Source: Aequoribacter fuscus (GTDB lineage: Bacteria; Pseudomonadota; Gammaproteobacteria; Pseudomonadales; Halieaceae). Taken from it: DNA of 64,000 nucleotides. The stretch is taken from contig NZ_CP036423.1 of assembly GCF_009910365.1 (NCBI RefSeq), positions 2,480,001 through 2,544,000 of the forward strand, read 5' to 3'. The position numbers were made by a program, and so were the translations under genes. Of this stretch, positions 39,175-47,978 are shown in pieces. The notes beneath the pieces were generated by a model that did no database searches, was not told the origin of the DNA, and saw only the letters and a program-made list of their open reading frames with translations. The number at the start of each line of letters is the position of its first letter. The stretch's first letter is position 1.

Positions 39175-39210
39175 CCACGTCCACCTCATCATTTATTCTG
39201 CTCGCGACCT
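39175..39210 (+). repeat. 36-nt TA-associated motif, copy 3
   Basis: Matches copy 1 at 30 of 36 positions and copy 2 at 27 of 36. The core is CACCTCATCATTTATTCTGC. Its end meets the stop codon of the RelE-like toxin gene, so here the motif is at the downstream edge of the TA pair. Confidence 0.7.
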
Positions 39211-39493
39211 AAACATCATCCGGCCAAATCTGCGCACTGTGGAGAATGCGAAGCACAACAACCGTATGTTCCGTCGACTTGTACACGGCGATGTAAGACG
39301 TTTTGTTGATTATGAGTTCTCGAGTTTCAGGAACTCGGCCAATACGACCTGAATCAGGAAACGTCGCCAGCAAACTGATCTGTTGCTCGATCTCGAGATC
39401 AATAGCTATTGCGGCTTGGGGTGACTCGTTGGCGACATAATCAAAAATCAGGTCTCGGTCCTCTAACGCAAACCGTGACCATTCAATTCGCAC
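39209..39493 (-). CDS. RelE/ParE-family toxin
   Basis: A 94-residue toxin of the RelE/StbE type, with IEWSRFALEDRDLIFDYVANE at the N-terminus and YIAVYKSTEHTVVVLRILHSAQIWP at the C-terminus; the last stretch is typical of ribosome- or gyrase-directed family members. The start is GTG at 39493, one base after the antitoxin stop. Third TA pair of the window, inserted between rimK and rimB. Confidence 0.85.
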   Translation of the reverse strand: MRIEWSRFALEDRDLIFDYVANESPQAAIAIDLEIEQQISLLATFPDSGRIGRVPETRELIINKTSYIAVYKSTEHTVVVLRILHSAQIWPDDV

Positions 39494-39494
39494 C

Positions 39495-39797
39495 TCAAAT
39501 CTCGCGAGATTTTTCTGTCAACGCCTCGCGCTTTTTGCTGAAATGCTGACTGACTTCCTCATGACTGTAGGTTTGACTAGTATCATTCAGCGCTTCAATG
39601 ACCTTTGCCTTAAACCACGCGTCATAAGCTTCAGGAGGGGCTGTCAGTCCCGCGGGAAGCGCGCCCTCCTTGGCCACTCGAGTTAACAAAATTCGGACGG
39701 CATCCGAAACCGTTAGACCCATGCTCTCGAGCACGGTGGTTGCTTGTTCTTTAACCGCAGCGTCTATTCGAGTTTGGATAAGTGCATTGGCAGCCAT
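39495..39797 (-). CDS. RelB/DinJ-family antitoxin
   Basis: A 100-residue antitoxin. The N-terminus AANALIQTRIDAAVKEQATTVLESMGLTVSDAVRILLTRVA is the RelB/DinJ RHH fold, and the C-terminal region should wrap the toxin. The ATG at 39797 follows GAGGTGAG; the open frame runs to 39929, into the neighbouring repeat region. It is co-transcribed with the RelE-like toxin gene and its promoter region adjoins dispersed repeat copy B. Confidence 0.87.
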   Translation of the reverse strand: MAANALIQTRIDAAVKEQATTVLESMGLTVSDAVRILLTRVAKEGALPAGLTAPPEAYDAWFKAKVIEALNDTSQTYSHEEVSQHFSKKREALTEKSREI

Positions 39798-39881
39798 AGT
39801 CTCACCTCGCTTGTGATACCAACCAAATGTAATGCAAATGAATGACGCTTGCGAGTACAATTTTTCATCAATAGTGTCTAG

Positions 39882-40217
39882 ACGGATACTTAGCCAAGCG
39901 GCTGCAGCCTGTTTCGCGCGGAGCGTCACGCGACGGGACCTTGTGTGCGCAGCGAGCGAAGGACGACCTCGCAGCGGTCCGCAGGAAATTGGCTGAGACG
40001 TTAAGTTGGATCGTTAAACGTTTATTCTTGAAAGATACTTTTCGCGCAACGACTCTTGATTCCTTTTGCGCGCGCCCTCTCGCTAATGGCGACGGCTCAA
40101 AAACTCGCACTCGCCTAACGGCTCGTGCTCAAACATTTTCGCCGACAGCCTCGCCAACCGCGCTCGGTCGAAGCAGCGCACTGAGTGTTCGCAAAACAAA
40201 TCACGAGTCTGTGCGCT
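39882..40217 (-). repeat. Dispersed repeat, copy B (336 bp)
   Basis: Reverse-complement counterpart of 12566-12902, collinear over its whole length with a divergent centre. The centre (40043-40078) is a weaker fourth version of the 36-nt motif, 23 of 36 against copy 1. As with copy A, it sits just upstream of a TA pair and in the same orientation relative to that pair. The end carries GCCTAAC (40113-40119), which resembles an integron core site, but no full attC pairing was found. Confidence 0.85.
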
Positions 40218-40231
40218 AGCTCTATACTAAC

Positions 40232-40343
40232 GACCAGCAACCAGCAACCAGCGACCAGCAACCAGCAACCAGCAACCAGCAACCAGCAACCAGCAACCAG
40301 CAACCAGCAACCAGCAACCAGCAACCAGCAACCAGCAACCAGC
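40232..40343 (+). repeat. Heptanucleotide tandem repeat, 16 units
   Basis: Sixteen uninterrupted copies of RACCAGC (two units GACCAGC besides the first AACCAGC-type ones: units 1 and 4 begin with G). The array ends 12 bp upstream of the probable -35 of the rimB-like gene. A 7-bp unit of this length is prone to slipped-strand copy-number change. It lies directly beside dispersed repeat copy B. Confidence 0.95.
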
Positions 40344-40355
40344 AAAAATCAAACG

Positions 40356-40384
40356 TTGCCTAACTCACGTCAAGTCGCGATACT
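40356..40384 (+). promoter_or_regulatory. Probable promoter of the rimB-like gene
   Basis: -35 TTGCCT (40356-40361), 17-bp spacer and -10 GATACT (40379-40384), 26 bp before the start codon. The heptanucleotide array ends immediately upstream, so array length could alter upstream contacts. Confidence 0.5.
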
Positions 40385-40410
40385 CTCAGTTTTGGAAACC
40401 GAGCAATAAC

Positions 40411-40845
40411 ATGCCCAAGGCAATTCAAGTAGGCTGGCGCGAATGGCTAGCATTGCCCGAACTGGGCATTGAACACATTAAAGCGAAGGTCGATACCGGC
40501 GCACGCACCAGTGCCTTGCACACTTTTTACATCGAGCCGTTTGAACGCAATGGCGAACCTTGGGTGCGTTTTGGCGTGCACCCGATTCAAAACGACCCCT
40601 CGACCGAGGTTCATTGCACCGCCCCAGTCAAAGATCAGCGCACAGTCAAAGACTCCGGTGGACATGCCGAGGAACGCTTTGTGATAGACACCGACATCAC
40701 GCTGGGTAACCAGACCTTTAGTGCAGAACTCACACTCACCAACCGCGAGCGTATGCGCTTTAGAATGCTGCTCGGCCGTACCGCGCTGAAAGGCCGAGCC
40801 GTGGTTGTACCTGGCGAATCGTATTTGACATGGCAAGACGAGTAG
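40411..40845 (+). CDS. RimB-like retropepsin-fold (ATP-dependent zinc protease family) protein
   Basis: A 144-residue protein of the family annotated as ATP-dependent zinc protease or RimB. The retropepsin-like aspartate motif is [11 protein letters not shown] (about residues 27-37), and the hydrophobic-flanked [12 protein letters not shown] near the C-terminus completes the fold. In pseudomonads RimB acts with RimK and RimA in controlling S6 glutamylation. Here it is divergent from rimK and separated by TA genes and repeats. The start is preceded by GAGCAATAAC only, so the ribosome site is weak. Confidence 0.82.
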   Translation: MPKAIQVGWREWLALPELGIEHIKAKVDTGARTSALHTFYIEPFERNGEPWVRFGVHPIQNDPSTEVHCTAPVKDQRTVKDSGGHAEERFVIDTDITLGNQTFSAELTLTNRERMRFRMLLGRTALKGRAVVVPGESYLTWQDE

Positions 40846-40963
40846 AACAAGTGTGAAACATGCACGAAATGAGTGCAAAAAAGCGGTTATCTTCGCAAAG
40901 GCTTTGAGGTAAAATCGCGCCTTCTTTAAGCAGGCCGTCGCGCCCCCGAAACAGGAAGCCATC

Positions 40964-42226
40964 ATGTTTGAATCCACGATGAACATCGCTGATTTTGATC
41001 CCGATTTATGGGTTGCTATTCAAGAAGAAGAGCAGCGCCAAGAAGATCACATTGAGCTTATTGCATCAGAAAACTATGCCAGCCCCCGCGTTATGCAGGC
41101 GCAGGGCACCAAACTGACCAACAAGTACGCAGAAGGCTACTCGGGTAAGCGTTACTACGGCGGTTGTGAGTTTGTGGATAAAGCGGAAGACCTAGCCATA
41201 GAGCGCGCCAAGGCTCTGTTTGGTGCAGCCTACGCTAACGTTCAGCCTCACTCTGGCTCACAGGCGAACTCAGCGGTATTTTTAGCCTTGGTTCAGCCAG
41301 GCGACACTATCTTGGGTATGAGCCTGGCGGACGGCGGTCACTTGACCCACGGCGCAAAACCTAACTTCTCGGGTAAAAACTACAACGCCATTCAGTACGG
41401 CTTGAATGCCGAGACTGGCGAAGTTGATTACGACCAAGTCGAAGCCTTAGCCTTGGAACACAAACCCAAAATGATTATTGCGGGGTTCTCGGCTTACTCT
41501 CGCGTTATGGATTGGGCACGTTTTCGTGAAATCGCCGATAAAGTTGGCGCTTACTTACTGGTCGACATGGCCCACATCGCGGGTCTTGTGGCGGCAGGCG
41601 TATACCCCAATCCCGTACCTTTCGCAGATGTTGTGACCTCGACCACGCACAAAACCCTACGCGGACCTCGTGGCGGCATTATCCTTGCGCGGGAAAACGA
41701 GGAGTTACACAAAAAGTTCAACTCTGCGGTATTTCCCGGCGGTCAGGGTGGCCCATTAATGCACGTGATCGCTGCTAAAGCCGTAAGCTTTTTAGAGGCT
41801 CAAAGCCCCGAGTTTGTGGATTACCAAAAGCAAGTCGTCGCCAACGCGCGCACGATGGCGGCAACGTTTATCTCACGTGGTTTCAAAATCGTTTCGGGCG
41901 GCACCGACAATCACTTGATGCTGGTTGATCTAATCGGCAAAGACTACACCGGCACCGATGCAGACGCAGCCTTGGGTGCGGCTAACATTACCGTGAACAA
42001 GAACGCAGTGCCCAACGACCCGCGCTCACCCTTCGTGACATCGGGCTTGCGTGTCGGCACACCTGCAATTACTACCCGCGGTTTTAAAGAAGGCGAGGTC
42101 ACCAACCTCACGCATTGGATGTGTGACGTACTCGACTCACTCGATGCGGGCAACTCCGAGCAAGTGATCAACGACGTTAAAAGCAAAGTACTTGCGCTTT
42201 GCCGCGAGTTCCCTGTTTATCAATAA
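40964..42226 (+). CDS. glyA: Serine hydroxymethyltransferase
   Basis: PLP enzyme converting serine and tetrahydrofolate to glycine and methylene-tetrahydrofolate. Length is 420 residues, with the PLP-binding lysine K230 in [12 protein letters not shown]. The N-terminal [20 protein letters not shown] and the C-terminal substrate-binding regions are fully typical. GGAAG precedes the ATG. A strong terminator follows at 42254, so it is probably monocistronic. Confidence 0.97.
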   Translation: MFESTMNIADFDPDLWVAIQEEEQRQEDHIELIASENYASPRVMQAQGTKLTNKYAEGYSGKRYYGGCEFVDKAEDLAIERAKALFGAAYANVQPHSGSQANSAVFLALVQPGDTILGMSLADGGHLTHGAKPNFSGKNYNAIQYGLNAETGEVDYDQVEALALEHKPKMIIAGFSAYSRVMDWARFREIADKVGAYLLVDMAHIAGLVAAGVYPNPVPFADVVTSTTHKTLRGPRGGIILARENEELHKKFNSAVFPGGQGGPLMHVIAAKAVSFLEAQSPEFVDYQKQVVANARTMAATFISRGFKIVSGGTDNHLMLVDLIGKDYTGTDADAALGAANITVNKNAVPNDPRSPFVTSGLRVGTPAITTRGFKEGEVTNLTHWMCDVLDSLDAGNSEQVINDVKSKVLALCREFPVYQ

Positions 42227-42253
42227 AGTCTTTCTACTCAGTAAAACAAAATG

Positions 42254-42282
42254 GCCGCATGCATCGCGTGCGGCTTTTTTTT
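42254..42282 (+). terminator. glyA terminator
   Basis: Stem GCCGCATGC/GCGTGCGGC (one G-U pair) with a 3-nt loop, followed by eight T (42275-42282). It lies 28 bp after the glyA stop. Confidence 0.92.
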
Positions 42283-42343
42283 GGCTATACCCTCCCTTCC
42301 AAATCAACGTACAATCTCGGCATCGAATTGCCGCGGTTACCGT

Positions 42344-42823
42344 ATGAGCTTTAAACCCACCTTACAATTCACCCTAGAAAACCCCTGGCACTTTATTGCC
42401 TTGGGCTTTGGCTCGGGACTATCGCGCTGGGCTCCTGGCACCGCGGGTACACTTGCGGCAATGCCCCTCGCCATTGGAATAACGTATTTACCCTTGTGGT
42501 TATCGGGTTTAGTTATTTTGGCCACACTCGTCATTGGCACACATGCTTGTACCATCGCTTCTAGCGCAATGGGTGAACACGACAATGGCAGCATCGTCAT
42601 TGACGAATTCGCGGGCGTATTCATCACTGTGTGGCTGCTTCCAGCCGAACCACTCTGGTGGATAGCGGGCTTTTTGGTGTTCCGGTTGATCGACATCGCC
42701 AAGCCATGGCCCATAAACTGGCTCGACAAACAAGTTAAGGGTGGCTGGGGTATTATGCTCGATGACGTTGTCGCGGGAGCCATGAGCGCCACAGCGCTTT
42801 TGCTGGCCGCCAACTGGTCATAA
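42344..42823 (+). CDS. pgpA: Phosphatidylglycerophosphatase A
   Basis: Inner-membrane phosphatase producing phosphatidylglycerol. The 159-residue protein has the family hallmarks GSGLSRWAPGTAGTLAA (residues 22-38) and DNGSIVIDEFAGVF, plus three to four hydrophobic segments. The ATG at 42344 gives the family N-terminus; the frame is open upstream through the glyA terminator and that extension is rejected. It is followed by ribA. Confidence 0.93.
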   Translation: MSFKPTLQFTLENPWHFIALGFGSGLSRWAPGTAGTLAAMPLAIGITYLPLWLSGLVILATLVIGTHACTIASSAMGEHDNGSIVIDEFAGVFITVWLLPAEPLWWIAGFLVFRLIDIAKPWPINWLDKQVKGGWGIMLDDVVAGAMSATALLLAANWS

Positions 42824-42892
42824 GGACGACATAATGTCGCCTTGGCGGGCTCAACCTGCTACACTTCGCGCTCTTTTTTGGAAGTGAACGCA

Positions 42893-43486
42893 GTGCCCGT
42901 TAAATTCATCGCTCAGTCTCGCCTACCCACACCACTTGGCGAGTTCATAATGCACGGTTTCGACGACCCCGATACGGGTAAGGAACACGTGGTATTGACG
43001 ATGGGTGATGTGGGTGACGGTGAGCCTGTTCTTGCGCGCGTGCACTCTGAATGCCTCACGGGCGATGCGCTGTTCAGTCTTAGATGCGATTGTGGCAGCC
43101 AGCTGAATGCCGCCCTGACCGAGATCGCCAACAAAGGGCGCGGCGCCTTGTTTTATCTGCGCCAAGAAGGCCGAGGTATCGGCTTGATCAACAAAATCCG
43201 CGCCTACGCACTGCAAGACGAAGGTGCCGATACCGTAGAAGCTAACGAGCGCTTGGGTTTTGGCGCCGACATGCGCGACTACAGCTTGCTGCAGCCCATG
43301 TTCGAGCATCTGAACATCAAGTCCGTCATTCTTATGACCAACAACCCCAGAAAACTTGCCGCTCTCGAAGGCATGGGGGTCACAATCGCCGAACGTCAGC
43401 CAATTCATACTGGCAAGAATCCGCACAACGAAAAGTACCTGTCGACCAAAGCAGGTAAGCTTGGGCATCTGTTTCAAGACGCCTAA
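42893..43486 (+). CDS. ribA: GTP cyclohydrolase II
   Basis: First enzyme of riboflavin synthesis, releasing formate and pyrophosphate from GTP. The 197-residue protein has the zinc site [18 protein letters not shown] (C-x10-C-x-C) and the catalytic segment [20 protein letters not shown]. The GTG at 42893 gives the family N-terminus [16 protein letters not shown] and follows GGAAG; an upstream TTG in frame at 42842 is not supported. It is a stand-alone RibA without a RibB domain. Confidence 0.95.
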   Translation: MPVKFIAQSRLPTPLGEFIMHGFDDPDTGKEHVVLTMGDVGDGEPVLARVHSECLTGDALFSLRCDCGSQLNAALTEIANKGRGALFYLRQEGRGIGLINKIRAYALQDEGADTVEANERLGFGADMRDYSLLQPMFEHLNIKSVILMTNNPRKLAALEGMGVTIAERQPIHTGKNPHNEKYLSTKAGKLGHLFQDA

Positions 43487-43492
43487 TAGTTT

Positions 43493-44020
43493 ATGAACAC
43501 CGAAGTTAATGAGATTCAAGCCACCAAAACGTGGCTTGAGCAGTTTGTTATTGGGCTCAACTTATGCCCCTTTGCCGCTAAGCCCTTTCGAGAAGATCGT
43601 ATCCACTATGCCCTGGAAGCCAGCGCCGAACCAACGCAGATAGCTGAGCGTTTAATCGACGAACTCGAGCGTTTGCAGACGTCACCAGAAATCGAAACAA
43701 CCCTGCTGATCATACCCAATGCATTGGACGACTTTGACGTGTATTGGGATTTTGTTGAGGTCGCGGAATCCATCATCGAGCCACTGGGACTCATGGGCAT
43801 TTTCCAAATTGCCAGCTTTCACCCCAAATACTGTTTTGAGGGTGTGGAAACGGATGACCCCGCGAACAGAACCAATCGATCGCCCTACCCCATGCTGCAT
43901 TTGCTGCGCGAGCAGAGCTTAAGCGAGGCGATTGCGGCACACCCTAATGTGGCAGGAATACCTGAGCGGAATGTGGCTGTGTTGCGGGGGCTAAAGTCGA
44001 AGACTGGCGAAGCGACATAG
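43493..44020 (+). CDS. DUF1415 family protein
   Basis: A 175-residue protein recognised as DUF1415 from WLEQFVIGLNLCPFAAKPF at the N-terminus, DVYWDFVEVAE in the middle and IFQIASFHPKYCFEGVETDDPANRTNRSPYPMLHLLRE near residues 103-137. The function is unknown; a conserved histidine, cysteine and aspartate pattern hints at an enzyme. It begins 6 nt after ribA and is probably co-transcribed. Confidence 0.87.
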   Translation: MNTEVNEIQATKTWLEQFVIGLNLCPFAAKPFREDRIHYALEASAEPTQIAERLIDELERLQTSPEIETTLLIIPNALDDFDVYWDFVEVAESIIEPLGLMGIFQIASFHPKYCFEGVETDDPANRTNRSPYPMLHLLREQSLSEAIAAHPNVAGIPERNVAVLRGLKSKTGEAT

Positions 44021-44074
44021 AGTGATGGCCGAGTAGCGGTAGAATACTCATAGGGATATGTCTGCGCACATCAG

Positions 44075-44431
44075 TCACTTGTTCCAGAGCAGATCGTTCT
44101 TAATCGCGAAAGGGCACCTGGCCCAGTGATACACAGAGCCCGATACGACATCGGTCAGTGCCTGCGCGCCGAACTGAACCGTTTTTGACGCGACAGGTGA
44201 GGCCTCTTTGGCAAGTCCAAAATCTTGTGATGTCTGGGTTTTTAGCTCGCCTGCGGGTTGCGGGTTGAGCGATACTGTGGACGCTTCGCTGACCGTTCGC
44301 GCATGACGAATAGTAGGAGCTACCATCGGGTCCTGCGACGCATTGCCGCCGCAACCTGTCACACCCACCGCCAGCACAGTGCTTGCGCAAATCCAACGAG
44401 CCAAATCTACCTGACGTTTTATTATTTTCAT
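44075..44431 (-). CDS. Putative lipoprotein of unknown function
   Basis: A 118-residue protein starting MKIIKRQVDLARWICASTVL with a lipobox-like VTGC (C28) followed by GGNASQDP. No known domain was recognised in the mature part, which is low in structure and rich in Thr, Ser and Ala. The open frame extends upstream to 44680 but the longer version would cross the desaturase promoter. The ribosome site (GGTG) is weak, so the gene is only moderately supported. Confidence 0.45.
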   Translation of the reverse strand: MKIIKRQVDLARWICASTVLAVGVTGCGGNASQDPMVAPTIRHARTVSEASTVSLNPQPAGELKTQTSQDFGLAKEASPVASKTVQFGAQALTDVVSGSVYHWARCPFAIKNDLLWNK

Positions 44432-44669
44432 TATTATCACCACACCTACATTAGCTCCCCAGTAGGACATGGGCACCAGCCCAGAACAATGGGTTTGCGG
44501 CCAAAAGGATTTATTGTCGGGTCGATTCACACCCGTATGGAAAGATGAATCGAGTGATCTGGCGCCATTGATCGCACGATAGAAACAACCTTGCGACACC
44601 AAAGGCAATAAAGCACCTGTTGTCGCCCGCCTAAATCCCCCTATAATCGAATAAGAATAAGGAGCCACC

Positions 44670-45581
44670 ATGAAGATCACCGACTACATCAGCACCCAGG
44701 AATTTATGGCATTACAGCAACGCAGCAATATCAAGGCGCTGTGGATGCTTACCGTAAACTGGGCCATGATCATCGCGACCTTTATGGTGGTCTACCGCTA
44801 CCCCAACCCTGCCACGATCGTTTTGGGTGCCTTCTTGTTGGCCGGGCGCATTCACGGCCTGGGCGTCATCATGCACGAATGCGGCCACAACATTTTCTTC
44901 AGGCAAACCTGGCTGAACAAATTTGCCGGACAGTGGTTAGCCGCCGGTCCAGCTTACGACGATCTCGAGAGCTACGCCATTCAACACCGCAAGCATCACC
45001 AGATGGCGGGCACACACGATGACCCGGACCTCGGTAACTACCAAGCCTACCCAGTCAGCAAAAGTAGCTTTCGACGCAAAGTCTTTCGCGACTTAACGGG
45101 CCAAACCGGACTTAAACTGATGGCCTACAAACTGATGGGGCTCAAGGGCTTGCTGAGCACCGACGCCGCCAAGCGTCAAGCCGCCACGCCCTTTGCCAAA
45201 CTGTGGCTATCGCAAATCATCATTGTTGGGGTACTGCAGGTAACGCTAGACGCTTGGCTTTACTTAGTCTGGTTAGGCGGCATGATGACCTTTCATATGC
45301 TCGCGGTGCGCCTGCGCCAAGTCGCCGAGCACGCCAGTGTGCCCGACCACTTCAGCAAAGACCCACGCGACAACACGCGCACAACCTACACCAGTTGGCT
45401 CACGCGCCTTTGGATTGGGCCCAATCAGGTCAATTACCACTTAGAGCACCACATTGCCGCGGGTGTACCGGCCTACAATTTAAAGGCCTTTCACGAGCTC
45501 ATGGTAACGCGAGGTGCCTACAAAAAGACGCTTATTTTTAAAGGCTATAGCGAGGTCATTCGCCACGCGGTCCCGGCCTGA
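44670..45581 (+). CDS. Membrane fatty-acid desaturase/hydroxylase family protein
   Basis: Di-iron membrane desaturase of 303 residues. The three histidine boxes are HECGHN (residues 71-76), HRKHH (about 107-111) and HLEHH (about 258-262). Hydrophobic segments lie at about 24-60 and 178-215. AAGGAG precedes the ATG. It may desaturate acyl chains or hydroxylate a lipid-like substrate such as a carotenoid or sphingoid; the family is too broad to decide. Confidence 0.85.
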   Translation: MKITDYISTQEFMALQQRSNIKALWMLTVNWAMIIATFMVVYRYPNPATIVLGAFLLAGRIHGLGVIMHECGHNIFFRQTWLNKFAGQWLAAGPAYDDLESYAIQHRKHHQMAGTHDDPDLGNYQAYPVSKSSFRRKVFRDLTGQTGLKLMAYKLMGLKGLLSTDAAKRQAATPFAKLWLSQIIIVGVLQVTLDAWLYLVWLGGMMTFHMLAVRLRQVAEHASVPDHFSKDPRDNTRTTYTSWLTRLWIGPNQVNYHLEHHIAAGVPAYNLKAFHELMVTRGAYKKTLIFKGYSEVIRHAVPA

Positions 45582-45800
45582 ACAGAACTCGCTCTGGGAC
45601 TCTATTTTCCCACAATGCCCTCGTACCCTAGCGCGGGCGTGTCGATGCCTCCAATCTATTACCACACTCGGTTTTGTTAAGCAGGACTCGGTAAACTGTT
45701 GAGTGAGCCGACCACACAAAAACGTCCAAAAAGTCTTGCTCCACAGCTATGCTTAACGTAGGTTTAGGACTCCTAAAAATAACACTTAATAAGGCATGTC

Positions 45801-47111
45801 ATGAGCCAAGCACCCAACAAAAATTATCGTACCTTTGCACTACTTCTATTGACCGTGATTTACGGCTTTAACTTCATCGACCGCCAAATCGTTGGCATTC
45901 TTGCACCCTTTATTCAGGCGGATTTGGATCTAACCAACACCCAGCTAGGTATGCTTATAGGCTTAGCCTTTGCCACGTTTTACACCATTGTTGCGATACC
46001 GATTGCGTGGCTGGCGGATCGCTACAGCCGCGTCAACATTCTCGCCATTGCACTTGCCACCTGGAGCGCCTTTACCGCACTGACGGGTCTGGCCAACAAC
46101 TTTTTGCAAATTGGTCTTGCGCGCATGGGTGTGGGTATTGGTGAAGCCGGTGGCAGCCCCAGCTCACACTCGATAATTTCTGATATGTACGCCAAAGAAG
46201 AGCGTGCCGGCGCCCTGGGCGTTTATTCGATGGGCATACCCATTGGCATCATGGCAGCGTACTTTGCAACCGCTTCATTGATGGGCGAGGGCGAGGTTGA
46301 TTGGCGTCGCATTTTTATCATTTTGGGCATCACCGGTGTGGTCCTGGCGGGCATCGTAAAACTTGTGCTGAAAGAGCCTAAGCGCGGAGCCATGGAGTTT
46401 GACGACCACGCCTCCATTAAACAACCGCCCTTTAAAGACTCCTTAAAACAGCTGCTTAAAATCCCTGCGTGGTGGTACATGGCTTTTGGTATTGCCTTTG
46501 GGTCGTTTGTCTCTTACGCCTTCTCAGCCTTTCAAACCAAATACGTTGTTATGCTGGACCCAAGCTTCGACTTTAAAACGCTGGTGATCGCGCTGGGTAT
46601 TATCAATGGCACGACCTATGCCGGTGGCGCTTTCATTGGCGCTCGCATAACCGACGCGTGGGGCAATAAAAACATTCGCGCCTACGGCTGGCTACCCGCC
46701 ATCACTATCGGCATTAGCCTGCCGCTCGCTATTGGCAGTTTTTGGGTCCCCACGGTCTGGCTACACTTAGCCGCGACAACCGCCCTGCTGCTATTTTTGG
46801 GCGCCTACCTTGGACCCTGTTTTGCCATTGCGCAAACGCTCGCCCCTATCAACATGCGCGCCATGTCGACCGCCTTGTTCTTCTTTATATTGAATATGAT
46901 TGCCTTAGGCGGCGGCCCCACCTTTGCCGGATGGCTGATCGATGTCTTCAAGGGTAGCGAACCCGACCTTGAAGCTATTCGTTACGCCATGTCGGTAACC
47001 AGTGCATTCTTTATTCCGTCGATTATCAGTTTCTTGTTGGTCTCTAAGTATCTACCCAAAGATTGGGCGGATGCCGAACAGCGCAACAAAGACCTCGCCA
47101 ACGCGAAATAA
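45801..47111 (+). CDS. MFS transporter (spinster-like)
   Basis: A 436-residue major facilitator with 12 predicted transmembrane segments. The N-terminal YGFNFIDRQIVGILAPFIQADLDLTNTQLG and the loop ADRYSRVNILAIALATWS (motif A region) are characteristic of the group often annotated as spinster-family transporters next to lipid or hydroxylated-compound metabolism. The substrate is unknown. It may work with the desaturase 219 bp upstream, but there is no direct evidence. An inverted repeat at 47118-47146 ends the unit. Confidence 0.88.
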   Translation: MSQAPNKNYRTFALLLLTVIYGFNFIDRQIVGILAPFIQADLDLTNTQLGMLIGLAFATFYTIVAIPIAWLADRYSRVNILAIALATWSAFTALTGLANNFLQIGLARMGVGIGEAGGSPSSHSIISDMYAKEERAGALGVYSMGIPIGIMAAYFATASLMGEGEVDWRRIFIILGITGVVLAGIVKLVLKEPKRGAMEFDDHASIKQPPFKDSLKQLLKIPAWWYMAFGIAFGSFVSYAFSAFQTKYVVMLDPSFDFKTLVIALGIINGTTYAGGAFIGARITDAWGNKNIRAYGWLPAITIGISLPLAIGSFWVPTVWLHLAATTALLLFLGAYLGPCFAIAQTLAPINMRAMSTALFFFILNMIALGGGPTFAGWLIDVFKGSEPDLEAIRYAMSVTSAFFIPSIISFLLVSKYLPKDWADAEQRNKDLANAK

Positions 47112-47117
47112 ACCAAC

Positions 47118-47146
47118 GCCCCTCAGGCCATCAAGACCTGAGGGGC
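47118..47146. terminator. Shared hairpin between convergent genes
   Basis: Perfect 10-bp arms GCCCCTCAGG (47118-47127) and CCTGAGGGGC (47137-47146) with a 9-nt loop, located between the convergent MFS and RMD1-like genes. There is no clear U-tract on either strand, so it is either a bidirectional hairpin terminator or a structural barrier. Confidence 0.6.
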
Positions 47147-47173
47147 ATATCTAAAGCGCCATTGGTATCGGGT

Positions 47174-47947
47174 TTAAAAGAAGTAAATCGCAATATCGAC
47201 CGCGATTAAGATAATAATAATCCACTCCAAAAACGCAGCGTGTTTGTGATGCTGCTCTTCAGCCAACATGTCGAGCATATTTTGCAGAGTCGCCAGTTTT
47301 TTGCCCAAAATCTCGATACGCTGCTGCAAATCTAAGTACTTTGACAAACGTAAGTACAAAGACTCAAGTTCGGGATAATCCCAAAAAAACTCCGGCGTAT
47401 CCAAGAGACCGAAATGTAGATTGATATCATTAATGGTGGTTAACAAATGCCCTCTGGTTTTTGATACTTCCACACGCGACAAGGGAATTTTACCCGTGGC
47501 GGCTAGCTGGTGCGGGATCTTAGCGGTGCTATCAATCACCTTTAATGCAATATCTTCAAAGTACATGACTTTAGCCGACTGTGCGAAAGCATGACTTAAG
47601 GCCAATTTTACGTGCGTGTCATCGCTTGGCAAGGTGAGCACATCGTGCGCCACGGCAAACCCTTGAGCTTCATCCACAGCCCAAGCGTACTGCTCCATTG
47701 GAATCGACACCGCGCCATCGGAAATAATCTCTTCGAGCTGAGCCAGCAACTGTTGGCGCTCGTCTTCAGGCGTACCCCAGGACACTAAAATACCGTAGTC
47801 GAACAACCAACTTTCGCCGCTTAGCGTTTTAATACCGTAGGCATCGCGATAGCGCACCGCGCCCATCTGCTCAACCACAAGCTCATTTATTTGTTTTGTG
47901 TCTAGGTCTTGTCCCAGCACCGTGACGGTAATGCCGCGTTTTGTCAT
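47174..47947 (-). CDS. RMD1/DUF155 family protein
   Basis: A 257-residue protein of the RMD1 (DUF155) family. It has a long soluble domain including YGILVSWG (about 52), a helical region LRLSKYLDLQQRIEILGKKLATLQNMLDMLAEEQ that looks coiled-coil, and a single C-terminal transmembrane helix (LEWIIIILIAVDIAIYF) preceded by HHKHAAF. Eukaryotic homologues are mitochondrial; the bacterial function is unknown. The ATG at 47947 follows AGAGAGA. It lies 31 bp behind the GNAT/C39 gene. Confidence 0.83.
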   Translation of the reverse strand: MTKRGITVTVLGQDLDTKQINELVVEQMGAVRYRDAYGIKTLSGESWLFDYGILVSWGTPEDERQQLLAQLEEIISDGAVSIPMEQYAWAVDEAQGFAVAHDVLTLPSDDTHVKLALSHAFAQSAKVMYFEDIALKVIDSTAKIPHQLAATGKIPLSRVEVSKTRGHLLTTINDINLHFGLLDTPEFFWDYPELESLYLRLSKYLDLQQRIEILGKKLATLQNMLDMLAEEQHHKHAAFLEWIIIILIAVDIAIYFF

Positions 47948-47978
47948 GTTGGTTTGTCTCTCTATATTAAAGCTAAAG

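Larger units (their letters stand above)
39798..40410. other. Intergenic stretch between the TA pair and the rimB-like gene
   Basis: These 613 bp hold no convincing gene. They contain the antitoxin promoter region, dispersed repeat copy B (39882-40217), the 16-unit heptanucleotide repeat (40232-40343) and a probable promoter for the rimB-like gene. Confidence 0.8.

Noticed and set aside
39882-40217. Integron attC site
   Set aside because: A GCCTAAC core-like heptamer (40113-40119) is present, but no matching GTTRRRY partner with the expected arm pairing was found. Copy A lacks the core, and the recombinase at 63 kb shows no integron-integrase insertion.
40232-40343. CRISPR-like array
   Set aside because: The unit is 7 bp with no spacers, and no cas genes are present. 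It is a simple tandem repeat.
40115-40409. Open frames across the heptanucleotide array on both strands
   Set aside because: They only translate the tandem repeat (LLVAGCW-type or ATSNQQP-type periodic peptides) and have no start context of note.
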